Origin: Sycon ciliatum
Lineage: Eukaryota > Porifera > Calcarea > Leucosolenida > Sycettidae
Length of the DNA: 64,000 nucleotides
Direction of reading: 5' to 3'
NCBI RefSeq assembly: GCF_964019385.1
Contig: NC_088647.1
Coordinates: 9,025,401 to 9,089,400, forward strand
A program made the translations under genes and the position numbers. This document shows positions 18,136 through 29,200 of the stretch, in pieces (position 1 is the stretch's first letter; each line of letters starts with the position of its first letter). Below the pieces are notes generated by a model. That model had not been told where the DNA came from and ran no database searches. It saw nothing but the letters and a program-made list of their open reading frames with translations.

Positions 18136-21100
18136 TCAAGCGGTCTTGTGTGCCCAGACTGCACACAGCTGCACTTCATAAGACCAGTCCAGGGTGGCGC
18201 CCAGCTCCGCTTCAGGTGGCAGCAGGATGGGAATGCCGACGGTCTGCAGCGTGTACCTCTTTGGAGATTGCATGGACTCGGCCCGGTCATCAGCAGCATC
18301 AGCATTGCTCACAGAACTAACCACAGTGCTAGCAGGTGGAAGAGTCATGACAGCTGACTGTGTCATGGACAGCAGAGTGTTCGGGTAGGCCACGCACAGC
18401 TGCTGGGCATTCTCCGGCCAGTCGCTGCTCGAGGCAATCACATTGATGGCCAGCTCAGCCAGTCCGACTTGGTTTGGCGCAGCTCGGTGACCGATCAGCT
18501 GAGCCAGCGTTTTAAGCGCGCAGCTGGTGTAGACCTGATGCCCGCATCCCGTGGGGCCAGACCAGTGGCAGGGACTCGACGGATTACCCACCAGCTCCAG
18601 TCGTCCGTCGCCGTGCATGCGCACATCAACCTGCACACACCACTTGCTGCACGGCTTTGCACTGCCCGCCATATCCAGCACTATGCCTCTCAGCTGCTGC
18701 AGTTCCACTGCTAACGTGTCACATCGACTGCAGTCCGCGGCAGAGGTGGCAGCAGAACCGGCGACAGGCACCGGGGTCATCTGTAGCTTGTGTAGATTGT
18801 GTCGGTTTGTAGACACCTCGCCGTGCAGCCTGGTGCAATGGCCTGAGACATCGCCGAGTTGAGAGCTTAGTGCAGTGATGTTGGACTGGACAGTGGCCAA
18901 GCCATCACTCAGCTCTTGTATCGCATCGGGCGGTGCACTCCTTCTGGCTGAACTTGGCCGACTAGACACTTTCACAGCACCCCCACCACCACTAGCATGC
19001 GCAGCAGCTAGCCGTTCCACTTGTGCTTGAAGCTGCGTCTGGCCTTGCCGCAGCTGATGAAAGCCGTCCAGAAGAAGACGCTGGTGAGTGGCGGACGATC
19101 TCGTGAGATGCGCCTCCAGAAACCGCCGCTGTGGCTGCAAACAACAGCGGCACATTAGACAGAGGATGGCGTATTTAGGTAGGGCAAGGACGCTAGACAC
19201 GGTAGCCATGGAGACAGTCTAGGGATGCAGGCATGCACACATGCAGGCAAGGAGTCTATGGCTCACAAAGAGGAACTTGAGCAAGCAAGCTGCCGTCTTC
19301 AGTCGCATGCAGACAAAACCATGGCGTCGAATGAGCTGGCATTTATGCAACTGGTGTGAGTGTGCACAGAGGCACCACCATGGGCAACATGCATAGGGGA
19401 GCCACCATGGGCAACATGCATAGGGGAACGGTCCGAACCACCACGGGCAACATGCATAAAGGAACTACTATGGGCAACATGCATAGAGGAAAGGTCCGGA
19501 CCACCACGGGCAACATGCATAGAGGAATCACCATGGGCAACATGCATAGAGGAACCACCATGGGCAGCATGCATAGAGGAACCACCATGGGCAGCATGTT
19601 TGGCATTCGCAGGAAACAGGCTGTACCTGCACATGACGCACAGCTTTACAGTTACACAACACTAACGTCTTATTGTACAAAAAAACCCGAATACAATCAG
19701 GGCCAGCCAGGGCAGCTCGGAAGAGTACTCTAGGCACATGACTCATGAGTGCAGAGCAGTGCACGGAAATACAGGAGAAGGTAACTAGCTGTTTTGCTGA
19801 AACTTTAAAAAAAGTGTATGCACTAGGCTATCATCTGACAGCAAAACAAATATAAAGTCGACAACGGGCAGGCCTGGCTTGGTTGAGTGCTAAGTAATGT
19901 GATAGGTTGGATACACTAGTAGTAGTACATTTAGTAGGTAACTTTTGTTTCAAGCCAATACTACAAGAAAAGTACTTTTATGGAGCCAAGGATCACCACT
20001 AAGTTAGTTAATGACCCTGATGTACAATCTGAACTCCAGCTTGAGATGACTAAGGCTCTTCCAACTGGTATATGAAACACTCGCGGACCTCAGCCTTGAT
20101 GGCGCGAGGAAATCGAAGAGAATGAGTTTGCCAGGACCGATATAGAAGCTTAAGATATACCCAATTAGTTCGAGCTTTATGACTCTATGAGTCAGCAGCG
20201 GACATAATAATGCCTGCTACCGGTATTTGACACGGCGTTTTGGTTTCTTTTAACTAGAGGGTCTATGTACGAGCAGTAAAAAACGAAGATATTGGTCTCT
20301 TCTATCATATGAGCGAAGGTGCTTAAAAAGTTACTGTAGAAGAAGAAAACAGTGCGTACCTTGGCAGGACAGCCACCATTGCCGATGCCCTTGAATACGC
20401 ATTGCACAGGAGCCAGGGGGCAACTTCCATTATCGCCAGTGTGTGCCGCAATCTATAGAGAAATTGAATGAATAAAAGATGCACTAAACACTCAACACTC
20501 AAACACTTTAACACTCAAGAATAGCTTCACAACCAAACCTTCACTGAAGTTTAGCAGCTGCCAGTTGCCATCGTGGGAGCAGCCATGCAGCCAAAATTCA
20601 ACGAAGGAGCAATGTGAAATACCGTAAAATTCCGTTAATAAGCCCTGGGCGTATACTTTGCAGAGCGTCAAAAACAGGGCGTATATTAGGGCATGGGCTT
20701 ATTTTAGGGCATGGGCGTTATTTCGGACGCAATCTGCAGAAGATCAATCTATGAGCAACCCACTAGTTTCAGTGAACCACCATTTACACTGAGCGCGGTA
20801 CAAGTACAAACCACAGCTGGAAATTTGGTCGTAACCAAGAGTGTAGCGATAAATTACAGATTTGATAGGTAAACCACTTGCTATGGTAAGTACAAGGCAC
20901 AACAGGTACGCTCGCGTGCTGGTCATTTTGAGTCCACTTTACGCCCTGGGCTTATTTCGGGCATGGGCGCTAAAACGGACTTGAAGTGTACACCGCCTAA
21001 AACTGGGCTTATTATCGGACATGGGCGTTATTTAGGGTGGGCTTATTTACGGAATTTTACGGTAGCGTAGTAGTGTGATACTAAGTGTGTATTGTGTACA

Positions 21101-22291
21101 ACTTGGGAGTCATGTTGCAGGCCCGACGGAACCGGTCCGGGTGGTCAGGCCATGGCCGGACTAACTTTTTGGCCATCAGCGTGTGTTTACTGCTGAGGAG
21201 GTCATGTGCCTACCCTCCATATCATATACAAAGTATAATATTATGCTAGGTAGGCAAGGTAGGCAAGGTATGGCCAGATCAATCAAAAACTGCTTCCGCC
21301 GGTCCTATGTTGCTGGTGGGATGAGGTCAGCCAGAGAGCGCATGTGGTGGCGGTGGAATTTCTTGATTAAATGTTTTAGTGTTGAATGTCACATCCTCTT
21401 TGCTTTCGCGTGGGCTTTTTCATGGCCGGGTTTTGATACTGTGCGTGCGCAGACTGTGCAGAGTGGAGAAGAGTGGTAGAGGAGATTGGCGGAAACGTCG
21501 TGAGAGTTTTTTTTCCTGTTGTCGACTTGGTCATGTTCTGAAACAAATTCAAACAATACACTCCGTCAAAGACACCAAAACTAAAGTTACTTGCCCTTTG
21601 TATTCAGCAGTACGCATGAACAAGCGAGCAGACTCAACTCACGGTAATGTGTAAGCCTTGATGGCATCCATACAGGACTGTACCATAACCGAACCAACAG
21701 AGCCTGGCAATACGCTCACTTTCAAGGAGGAATGCGCCACTATACTACTGTGTGACTTGCCACCACCAATCCACCAGTCACCGTTCTCCCACACACAAGC
21801 AGATGTGTTGAACACACAGTCAATCAGAAAGTCCAAATCTACAGGTGCTGGTCCAACAAGACAGCCGTGACCTCAATGTGGCTAGTTATGTAACTACTGG
21901 ATACAGATCTAAATGATTCATGACTGACTCATCATGTAAGGATGTCGTCCACACCTGTACAACCGTGACGCATGTACCCCCCCCCCCCCCCCTCACCTCC
22001 TAGCTCCCTTGAGTTTCAGGCTGGCTGTGACCTGGTGACACGCTTTTTGTTGTAAACTGAGTGTGCGTAGATCTACGTGATGCTACTTGCACTGTCTGCA
22101 TGCAGTGAGCACGTACTACATAGAGTACAGTGTTCTGCATAACCTACATTGTAGGCACAATGCAATGAAATGCAGAGCTGCCGGAACATAATGATACTGA
22201 ATAACCTTTGCACCTACCTCGGCTTTATCTGCGAAGTTCTCTCCACAGCGAAAAGGGCAGTCCATCTCCGTTTCGTAATGGTGGATGCCAA
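18136..22291 (-). CDS. TRAF-type zinc-finger/coiled-coil protein (5' end missing)
   Basis: Three exons in phase on the minus strand: 22291-22218, 20452-20360 and 19134-18136. They give an N-terminal piece ETEMDCPFRCGENF, then CPLAPVQCVF and GGCPAK, then RRFLEAHLTRSSATHQRLLL. The CP-x-C-G and H-x-LL pattern is that of TRAF-type zinc fingers, which in signalling adaptors and E3 ligases precede a coiled coil. Here an alpha-helical/coiled region follows (QLRQGQTQLQAQVERLAA), then about 170 residues with no domain I recognise. A canonical C-terminal MATH domain is not evident. Exons upstream of 22291, where a RING might be, were not identified. The 5' end points toward the ATP23 start. Confidence 0.7.
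19366..19605. repeat. ~30-bp minisatellite upstream of TRAF exon 3
   Basis: About nine copies of a unit around CCACCATGGGCAACATGCAT, some with GGTCCGGACC insertions. It lies in the intron before the last TRAF-like exon. ATG codons within it make spurious frames on both strands. Confidence 0.85.
20622..21062. mobile_element. MITE with CCGTAAAATTCCG ends
   Basis: A 441-bp element flanked by TA, starting CCGTAAAATTCCGTTAATA; its other end, reversed, begins CCGTAAAATTCCGTAAATA (about 24-bp inverted repeat, one mismatch). GGGCGTATT/GGGCTTATT motifs recur inside near both ends. In the intron between the first two identified TRAF-like exons. Confidence 0.85.
21172..21320 (-). repeat. Dispersed repeat, copy 2
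   Basis: Reverse complement partner of 13040-13165, with extra GTAGGCAAG tandem units (GGTAGGCAAGGTAGGCAAGG). Confidence 0.65.
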
Positions 22292-23032
22292 CTATACGTG
22301 GTTGCCTCCTGTAGCTACTTGGGCCAATTCAGGAAGTAGCAACAAACTTGCATGTCCAAAGGCTGTGGGCTGGGATTTTTTCTCTGGGTTGAGAAATGTT
22401 TTGCCTTTGGGCTTTGGAGTGAAAATCCACCACAACAAAGCGACTGTGTTGTTCCACATTGCGAAAGTAGACAGCAAGACACTGGACACGGTTTCGTCAC
22501 ATTCAAATGACAGGAGACGGAGTCGAGTGGCATTTGGACAGTTTTCGAAGCCTTCAAACAAGAGAAAGACAAGTCAATGGCCACACTGTACTTCTTTTGT
22601 GACTTCTGGGCTTTTATTTCTTGTGTGTTTGATTTGAAACTCGACCATGCATGCACTGTACACGCGGGTCCGGTGCACGTGCCTCGGCTGATTCTGGCAC
22701 GTGCCCGGAAATTTTTGAAATGAAATTTTGTTGAAAGGACAAGAAAATGCAAACATGAATTGGTTACATGATGAACAGAATTCTAGAACGAAGAGCATTT
22801 TCAAATCACTGTCATTATTTTGAATGGCTGATTGATTTTCAGGGCCTCCTGATTTTGGCCACTGTGGTTGTGAAGTGTACAGGAGGAAGTTTTCGGAAGC
22901 TCTGATCTGATCTGAGATGGTGCAAGGTGTTCCAAATTCCACCTTGTTTTTCATCATAGTTTTGTGTGCTGCTGGGTGAATTGCAATGACTTATGGAAAG
23001 CGAACTAATACGGTATAAGTTGGAAGTCAGCT
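22292..23032. other. Spacer between TRAF-like exon and ATP23
   Basis: Presumed to hold the missing 5' part of the TRAF-like gene or its promoter, and the ATP23 promoter. Minus-strand frames here look unlike TRAF and are not called. Confidence 0.35.
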
Positions 23033-23656
23033 ATGGATGGACCCCAGATAAATCGTAGTCCTGAAAGGGAGCACGCAGACTGTGTTGCCTGGGCAGAGTC
23101 TGCGATGAAGACAAACTCACGTATTCGCAAGCTGCTAGAATCCTTGGAGAGCCGTGGCTGTCCAATGCGCATTGGTGTGAACTTGCTGTGTGAGCGATGC
23201 GATCAGCCAGGACTGAATGGCGGATTTGATGCTGAGCGTGCTGAGGCCGTGGTGTGTGAGAATGCAGTGCGCAACGGACAGCAGGTGGAACGAGTACTGG
23301 CTCATGAGCTGGTACATGCGTACGACCACTGCCGAGCGCACGTCAACTGGTCGTATCTGCCACACTGGGCATGCAGCGAGGTGCGTGCGGCTGCCCTGAG
23401 TGGCGAGTGCAGCCTGACAGTGTCCAAGTTCATGCAGACGGCTGCCGGCATGATGCCATGGCGACTACACAAGGGAGGTGTTGACTGCGCCCGGCGACAT
23501 GCTATCCGCAGTCTGCAGGCGCTGCGATCGGATCTGGAAATGGCCGAGATTGAAACGGCCGTCGACAGTGTTTTCGTGCCCTGCTATTTAGACTCAGAAC
23601 CGTTTGACGTTATTCCACCGCTCACTCGACCCCTAGGGTGGAAGCCGCGCAAATAA
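23033..23656 (+). CDS. ATP23: ATP23-like mitochondrial inner-membrane metalloprotease
   Basis: An intronless gene of 207 residues. The zinc-protease signature HELVH (H91, E92, H95) lies in LAHELVHAYDHCR, the hallmark of the ATP23 family. Upstream is the conserved Cys region LLCERCDQPG (C53, C56), then GGFD. Downstream are VNW, the CSEVRAAALSG segment and a C-terminal domain ending in FDVIPPLTR. In yeast Atp23 processes mitochondrial Atp6 and assists ATP-synthase assembly; the human orthologue is ATP23 (XRCC6BP1). Length is close to, slightly shorter than, the family norm, and no clear presequence is seen. Lack of introns in an intron-rich region is notable, but the frame is intact and all catalytic residues are present. 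Confidence 0.93.
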   Translation: MDGPQINRSPEREHADCVAWAESAMKTNSRIRKLLESLESRGCPMRIGVNLLCERCDQPGLNGGFDAERAEAVVCENAVRNGQQVERVLAHELVHAYDHCRAHVNWSYLPHWACSEVRAAALSGECSLTVSKFMQTAAGMMPWRLHKGGVDCARRHAIRSLQALRSDLEMAEIETAVDSVFVPCYLDSEPFDVIPPLTRPLGWKPRK

Positions 23657-24214
23657 GCAGCTGCAAAAGAATGTCGTATCCCACACTTGGCTGGTGCTGC
23701 TCAACCGTCCAGAATTAGGTGTGTTGAAATACCAGCGCAAATGCGTGGTCGCATTCAGTACATGTCACGTTAGATCAGGTAATTGTAATTGGAATGCCAC
23801 TTGATCTGAGTTGTGCTGTTCTCCGTACCGCCGTACTATGACTAAAGGATCCTCGGATGAAGTTCATTTATTGTAGGTCATTGCCAGCTTCTAATGTACT
23901 TTTCTGGCCCATTAAATACACCCTGATCGAGACACAATCAAAAGTTGCCGCTTTTATTACAGATTTAGACCTAATCTCTTCTCAAAACTTTGAGTGAATT
24001 CTTCAATCTTTTCCTTTAGACTTTTCGTGTTGGCAGGTACCAACACGAATCAAAATTAGAAACTTTCTGTATTTTCTAGGGTGCTTTCTTCCAGGCTATT
24101 TTTTGGAAATTTTAGGAACACGTCCGGTGTACCAATATATTATTGTTTTTTTTCTTCTGTGACTTGTGTGCGTGAGAATTGATCAACGGAGGCAGTTCCC
24201 AGTTCTTTTTATTG
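23657..24214. other. 3' flank of ATP23; no gene
   Basis: AT-rich spacer with an ATTAAA-like signal near 23,912. No coding signal. Confidence 0.4.
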
Positions 24215-24220
24215 TCTGCT

Positions 24221-24595
24221 CTGTCCCTGCGGGAATTTGCGGAAAAAACTCTCGAAAACTTGCGCAAGAAATTGCGGCAGAAAGTAACAAAAAATGCGAC
24301 GAAAAGGGCGGAATGATGCAGAACTTGCCAGGAATTCGCGGAATTATTTGCAGAAAATTGCGGATTTGGGCCAAATCACGAAATTTGTTGCATCGTATAT
24401 CTACTCGGGAGTCGTACTGTGCAAATAACCTACAGGATCATGGAAAGAACTGCGTGAAAAGTGCATAAAAATGTGAGATAGTGCAGAAATTAACAAAAAA
24501 CGCGGGAAATCGCGGATTTTGCTGAAAATCGCGGGTTTGGGCCAAAATCGCGAAATTTGTTGCATCCGTGGAATCGCGATTTCCTGGAGGGACAG
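24221..24595. mobile_element. MITE with CTGTCCC ends and 6-bp target duplication
   Basis: A 375-bp element whose ends CTGTCCCTGCGGGAATTTGC and (reversed) CTGTCCCTCCAGGAAATCGC form inverted repeats. TCTGCT flanks both sides as a target duplication. Inside, GGGCCAAA...GAAATTTGTTGCAT occurs twice (about 24,367 and 24,538), an internal duplication. The 6-bp duplication separates it from the TA-target MITEs. Confidence 0.65.
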
Positions 24596-24669
24596 TCTGC
24601 TGATATTGAAGCTGATGAGTTGCATTGGATAAACTTGTTTCCATTCTGTCTGCATAATCTTGTGTGAAC

Positions 24670-24935
24670 AGTGTCTACACGTGCACATGTGTGTGTGTGT
24701 CTGCCCGTCATCGCTCCTATTATTTGAGTCCTAATGTTCCGAACCTGCTCAACCCCCATGTGGTCCGCTTGGCCTGAATATGACAGTGTATCCAAGGTCC
24801 AAGGTGTGTGTGTGTGCGCGTGTGTGTGTCTGTCTGTCTGCCCGTCATCGCCCCTACTGTTCCGAACTTGGTCAACCCCCCCCCCCCCAACATAGCCAGA
24901 ATATGGCAGCTTGTCCAAGGTGTGTGTGTGGTGGG
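24670..24935. repeat. Imperfect tandem duplication with (GT)n tracts
   Basis: Two copies of a block with (GT)n, CTGCCCGTCATCGC, GTTCCGAAC and GGTCAACCCCC, ending in GTCCAAGGTGTGTG. A C-run lies near 24,880. Confidence 0.6.
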
Positions 24936-26256
24936 AGAGGGTCGAGTTGCCATGATTTCTGCTGTAGCAACGCTATCATCACCTCGTACATGTACCCGAA
25001 TATACTATGAGCAAGCTACACAAACACCAACAAAGTGGAACAAATCCTGCCAACCCCATGGCAACACACACACAGCACTAGCACAAGCCTGCCAGCTCAC
25101 AGTGCACTGTCGGAAGCCGCTCTGTTCGAAACTCGTTAGCGACTGAAAATAGATATCCGAGTAGTGAAGACACATACCGGGTAAGCAGAGAGATCTGGCG
25201 GTGAATAAGATGTGCAGATTCACACAGTCTAACTAACACAAGTACTATTAAAAAATAAAAATAAAAAACCAAGCAGGCATGTGTTGTATGTGGTCTAGAA
25301 CACGGACGAGAACAAAACACGGTGAATATCAGATCATCATGGGTGGACATAACAGTATGACATGAGATGTAGTACATGGCGTTCTCCTTTATCTGAGAAC
25401 ACTTTTTTCCCCTTTTTGCATGAGAAACTTTATATGGATAGACCAGCGCTGGCGGCTGAAGGAATATAATATCTCATGAGCTGACAACCAAAATAGCTGG
25501 AAAGTACCTGAAATATGTAGGTAATTATTGATGCATACCGGTATGTGTGGTGGTGTGGCGGTGTGGTGGTGGTGGTGGTGGTGGTGGTGGTGGTGGGGGG
25601 GAATAGCGGGGAGAGCTAGTGGCAAGTAAAATTTCTCAAATTGGCACTCAAGACGACATCAACGCACATAGTGTATTCCTATAATCATCTCAACCAAAGT
25701 CCAAAGAGCAGGTTTTGTTTAAAAAAGAAAAGATTCAGCAAATTCCTATTTGACCAGCACAGCACAAACAGACAAAGCAGTCACCGCATGTGCATGCCAT
25801 TGGACATTATTTGGGGAGGACAGCGAGAAGTATGCTGGCCAACAAAGAGCAGGCGTTGCAAAGAGACAGAAAGACCAAAACATACATCGTCCTACGCAGC
25901 TACAGAAAGAAAACGGAAAGAAAACGCTCGCACCTTCCAGCGGTGTAAGCAGTGTCAGTTTCTCTAATTCAATGGAAGTTAGGACGTGAGTATCCTAAAG
26001 ACTGTGGAATTGGTAGCACGTACCCTGGATCACTGTAGTCTGGACATGCCATGCCACCAGCAACCCTACACAGTGCATACACACTATGCAGTCGGTGTGA
26101 ACACTGTCCAGCAGCTACTCAGATACAGACACACACAGACAGACACACACACGCACACATACACACACACCCACACGCGCACGCACACACACACACACAT
26201 GCGCGCGCGCGCACGCACACACACACACATACACACACATCGAAGCAGCAAAGTCA
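24936..26256. other. Spacer with microsatellites; no gene called
   Basis: Contains a (GGT)n tract near 25,553-25,600 and (CA)n near 26,130-26,240 just after the stop of the pericentrin-like gene. One possible splice donor follows ATGGAAGTTAGGAC near 25,986, but no gene can be supported. Confidence 0.4.
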
Positions 26257-29200
26257 TCACGTACGATGAGAGGGTCCCGCTGTCGGCACGGACACCGAAT
26301 TCAGCCTGTCCTGCAGGCGATTTAGGCGCTGCACGTGCGCTCTAAAGGCGGCATCACTCTGACTAGATTCAACTTCACTCGCGGCATCCGGAATGAACGG
26401 AGGCACAGTGGACTCGGGCACCTTCGCCGAGGATGCAGACTTTGCACTGGAGCGATGCCGTGATGATGTGTGCCGGTGATTATGACGTGGCTTTGCTAAC
26501 GAAGATGTCGTCGCCTCAGCATTCACTTCTCTGGCGAGAAGACGGTCGGTGCTGCGAATTACCTGTGCCGGCAGAGGTCGTGGCACCGGAGGTGAGCGGA
26601 CAAAGTGCTTCATTCGAAACACAGCAACTGCACAACGCGCCACCACAACAAACCGACTGACCTTCTTCGCCTTCTTCGGCACAGCAGACTTGTGACGGCG
26701 CGGTCGTACTCTAGGCAGAGCAACACCCACCTGTTGAAGAACGACATCCTCACAGTCAGCAAAACCGCCCAACAACGTCAGAAGGTACTGCTTCTGGAAA
26801 GACAACTCTCGCCGGAATCGCTCTGCACGGGCGTAGTTCCTGGAAAGATCAACATCCGCTGAGCGCGACACTGACTTGAGGTCGGCAAGCTGTCGTAAGA
26901 GAGATGTCCGCTCTTTCTGCCACACGGCCTGCTCGGCAGAGCTGCGCTGATCGCCGACCTGTGTGGTGGCGCGCAGCTGCTGGTAGTCGCGACGCAAGCG
27001 CCTTTCCTTCTCCTGTACCTGGTTGAGCTCGTCCTGAAGACGACCTCGCTCCTGACTCAGACGTTCAGCTAGCTGTGACATGTCGGTGTGCTGGCGTTCC
27101 AGACGAGGCACAGTGACCCTACACTGGAAGCACTCGCTCGTCTCAGTTGCCGGCGGCAGTGGCTGGCTTGCGGTACGTGCTGCGAGAGCATCGCTAGCGG
27201 TCTTGAGCTGGCGCCGCAAGCTGGCAAGCTGCGTCTCCAGTCGTTCCTTGTCGTGCTGCAGCGACGCATAGGATGCCGAATGCAGCTGCTCGTTGGTACG
27301 CAGCTCTGCGACCGTCCTCTGCTCAATATCCAGGTGGGCAGTGAGCTGCTTGACTTGAGCCTGTACTGCCTGCAAGGCTGACTGTAACTGCTGCTGAGCC
27401 TGTTCATGTCCCGCGGTGTCTCCCTGCCGCCGCTCAGCATCACGTAAGCGTTTCTCCAGTGACTGGCATTTGGCAGCTCTCTCGCTCAAGTCAGCGTGAA
27501 TTTGATCAATCAGGCGCTGCTGCTCCGATGCCTGAGTACCAAGACGAGAGCATTGTTCCTTCAGCTGCAGTATGGTTTCATTGGCATGCAGTGCTGTGGA
27601 CTGCTCGCTGCGGAGCTGTGCCTGCAGGTCACGCTGCCGCTGCTCCGAAGACTGCAGCTGCTCGGACAAACGCCGCAGCTCTTCCTGCTCTGCACCATGC
27701 TGCCGTTGCGTAGTAACCGACGAACGCCTGCGTTCTTCTTGCAGCAGGCGGCGCAGTTCCGTCGCTCCAGCTGCTTCCTGCGCCAAGAGTTGCTCACCAC
27801 GCTCACGCTCTGCCGATACTGCCAACTCAATTTTCTGACTGAACAGAGAGACTTCATCTTGAAGACGTGCCACGTGGCCTTCCAGGGTGGACTCGCGTTC
27901 GTTGTACTTTGCTCGTAGGTCCTCGATGTGCACAGCCTGTTCCTGAAGAGCGGCTTTCAGAGCGGCCTCACCGGCACCATGAGAGCTAGCCGTCCGGTTA
28001 GCCTCTTCCCGCACCGTGTCCAGGGTACGGTGGAGGTCAGCAACGCGCTGCTGTTCGGTGCGCAACTGTAGTGCAGCCTGAGCGTTGGAACGTGTCAAGA
28101 CTGCAAGTTGCTCGTCAAGATCTCGACACCGTGCCTGAGACGCGAGAAGCTCAGACTGCTGCGACTGCACGCGGGCCTGTGAATCCTCGCTGGCCTGTTT
28201 TTCATCTGCCAGCCTGGACTGAGAAAGAGCAGCCTGCTGCAGAGCACTGGCTAGTTGTGCCTGAAGCTGTTCAATGCTGCTCAGATCCATACTGTGGTGA
28301 TGCTGTTGAGCGCTGGCTAGCTTGGCCTGCAGCTCAGCTGCGTGCTGCTGTGATTCCTGCCTCAACGTGTCCAGCGATGCTTGCAACTGCTTGATTTCGG
28401 CATGAAGCAGCAGTCGCTCGCTCTCCCACATGCTCTGCTGCTTGAGCCAGGCATCAGATGGCGTCCTGCTGGTGTGCGACGAGAGAAGATCGCGCTGCTG
28501 AGCAAACAGCTGCTGCAGCGTGGAAATGATGTCGTTACGCAACGAGTCACCGTCCCCACTATCCCCACCATTGCTGCTGGATCGTGCCAGCAGCTGCTGT
28601 AGGGTATTCACGGTCGTCTGCAGCGAGTCACGTTCTCTACGCAGTTGCTCAGAGACAGATGGCGCCTCGCACTGGAGATGCTGCAAGCCCTCGCTCAGTG
28701 AAAGAACAGCTTGTGCACTAGCGCGCAGTTGGTTGGCGACTCCTTGAATAGATACAGCCGGCGCTGCGACTGGCCGAGAGTCCGTGAACGATTCCTCTGC
28801 AACAGCTCTGGTCAGCAAATCATGAATGTCGTCGGGTAAGGTGCTGTCGGAGTCGCTCGGCTCTGCACTGGCAGACGTAGTGGCTCGGGCAACCTTCTCG
28901 ATCTCCAGGGCATGCTGCGCGACTAGTTGGTTGATGATATCGAGGTGGCCATCCTTCAAAGACTCCAGCTGAGTTTGATGCTCTGTTTGGACAGTCTCCA
29001 GAGTAGTATTCAGCTGCTGTTGATATTGCTGATGCAGACGTGTGCGCAGTGTCTCAACCTCAGACGAGTATTTGTGCTGCAGGTCTTCCTCCAGAAGCTG
29101 GATGTCACTCTCATTGGAGTTTGCAGTTTGCGCTAGGCGATCTTCAGACTTGGCAAGCTCCCCTTGCTTCCTGGCCAGCTGCTGCTCAAGCTGAGAAATC

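Noticed and set aside
19299-19764. Repeat protein from the 30-bp minisatellite
   Set aside because: Open in several frames on both strands because of the repeat; lies in an intron of the TRAF-like gene.
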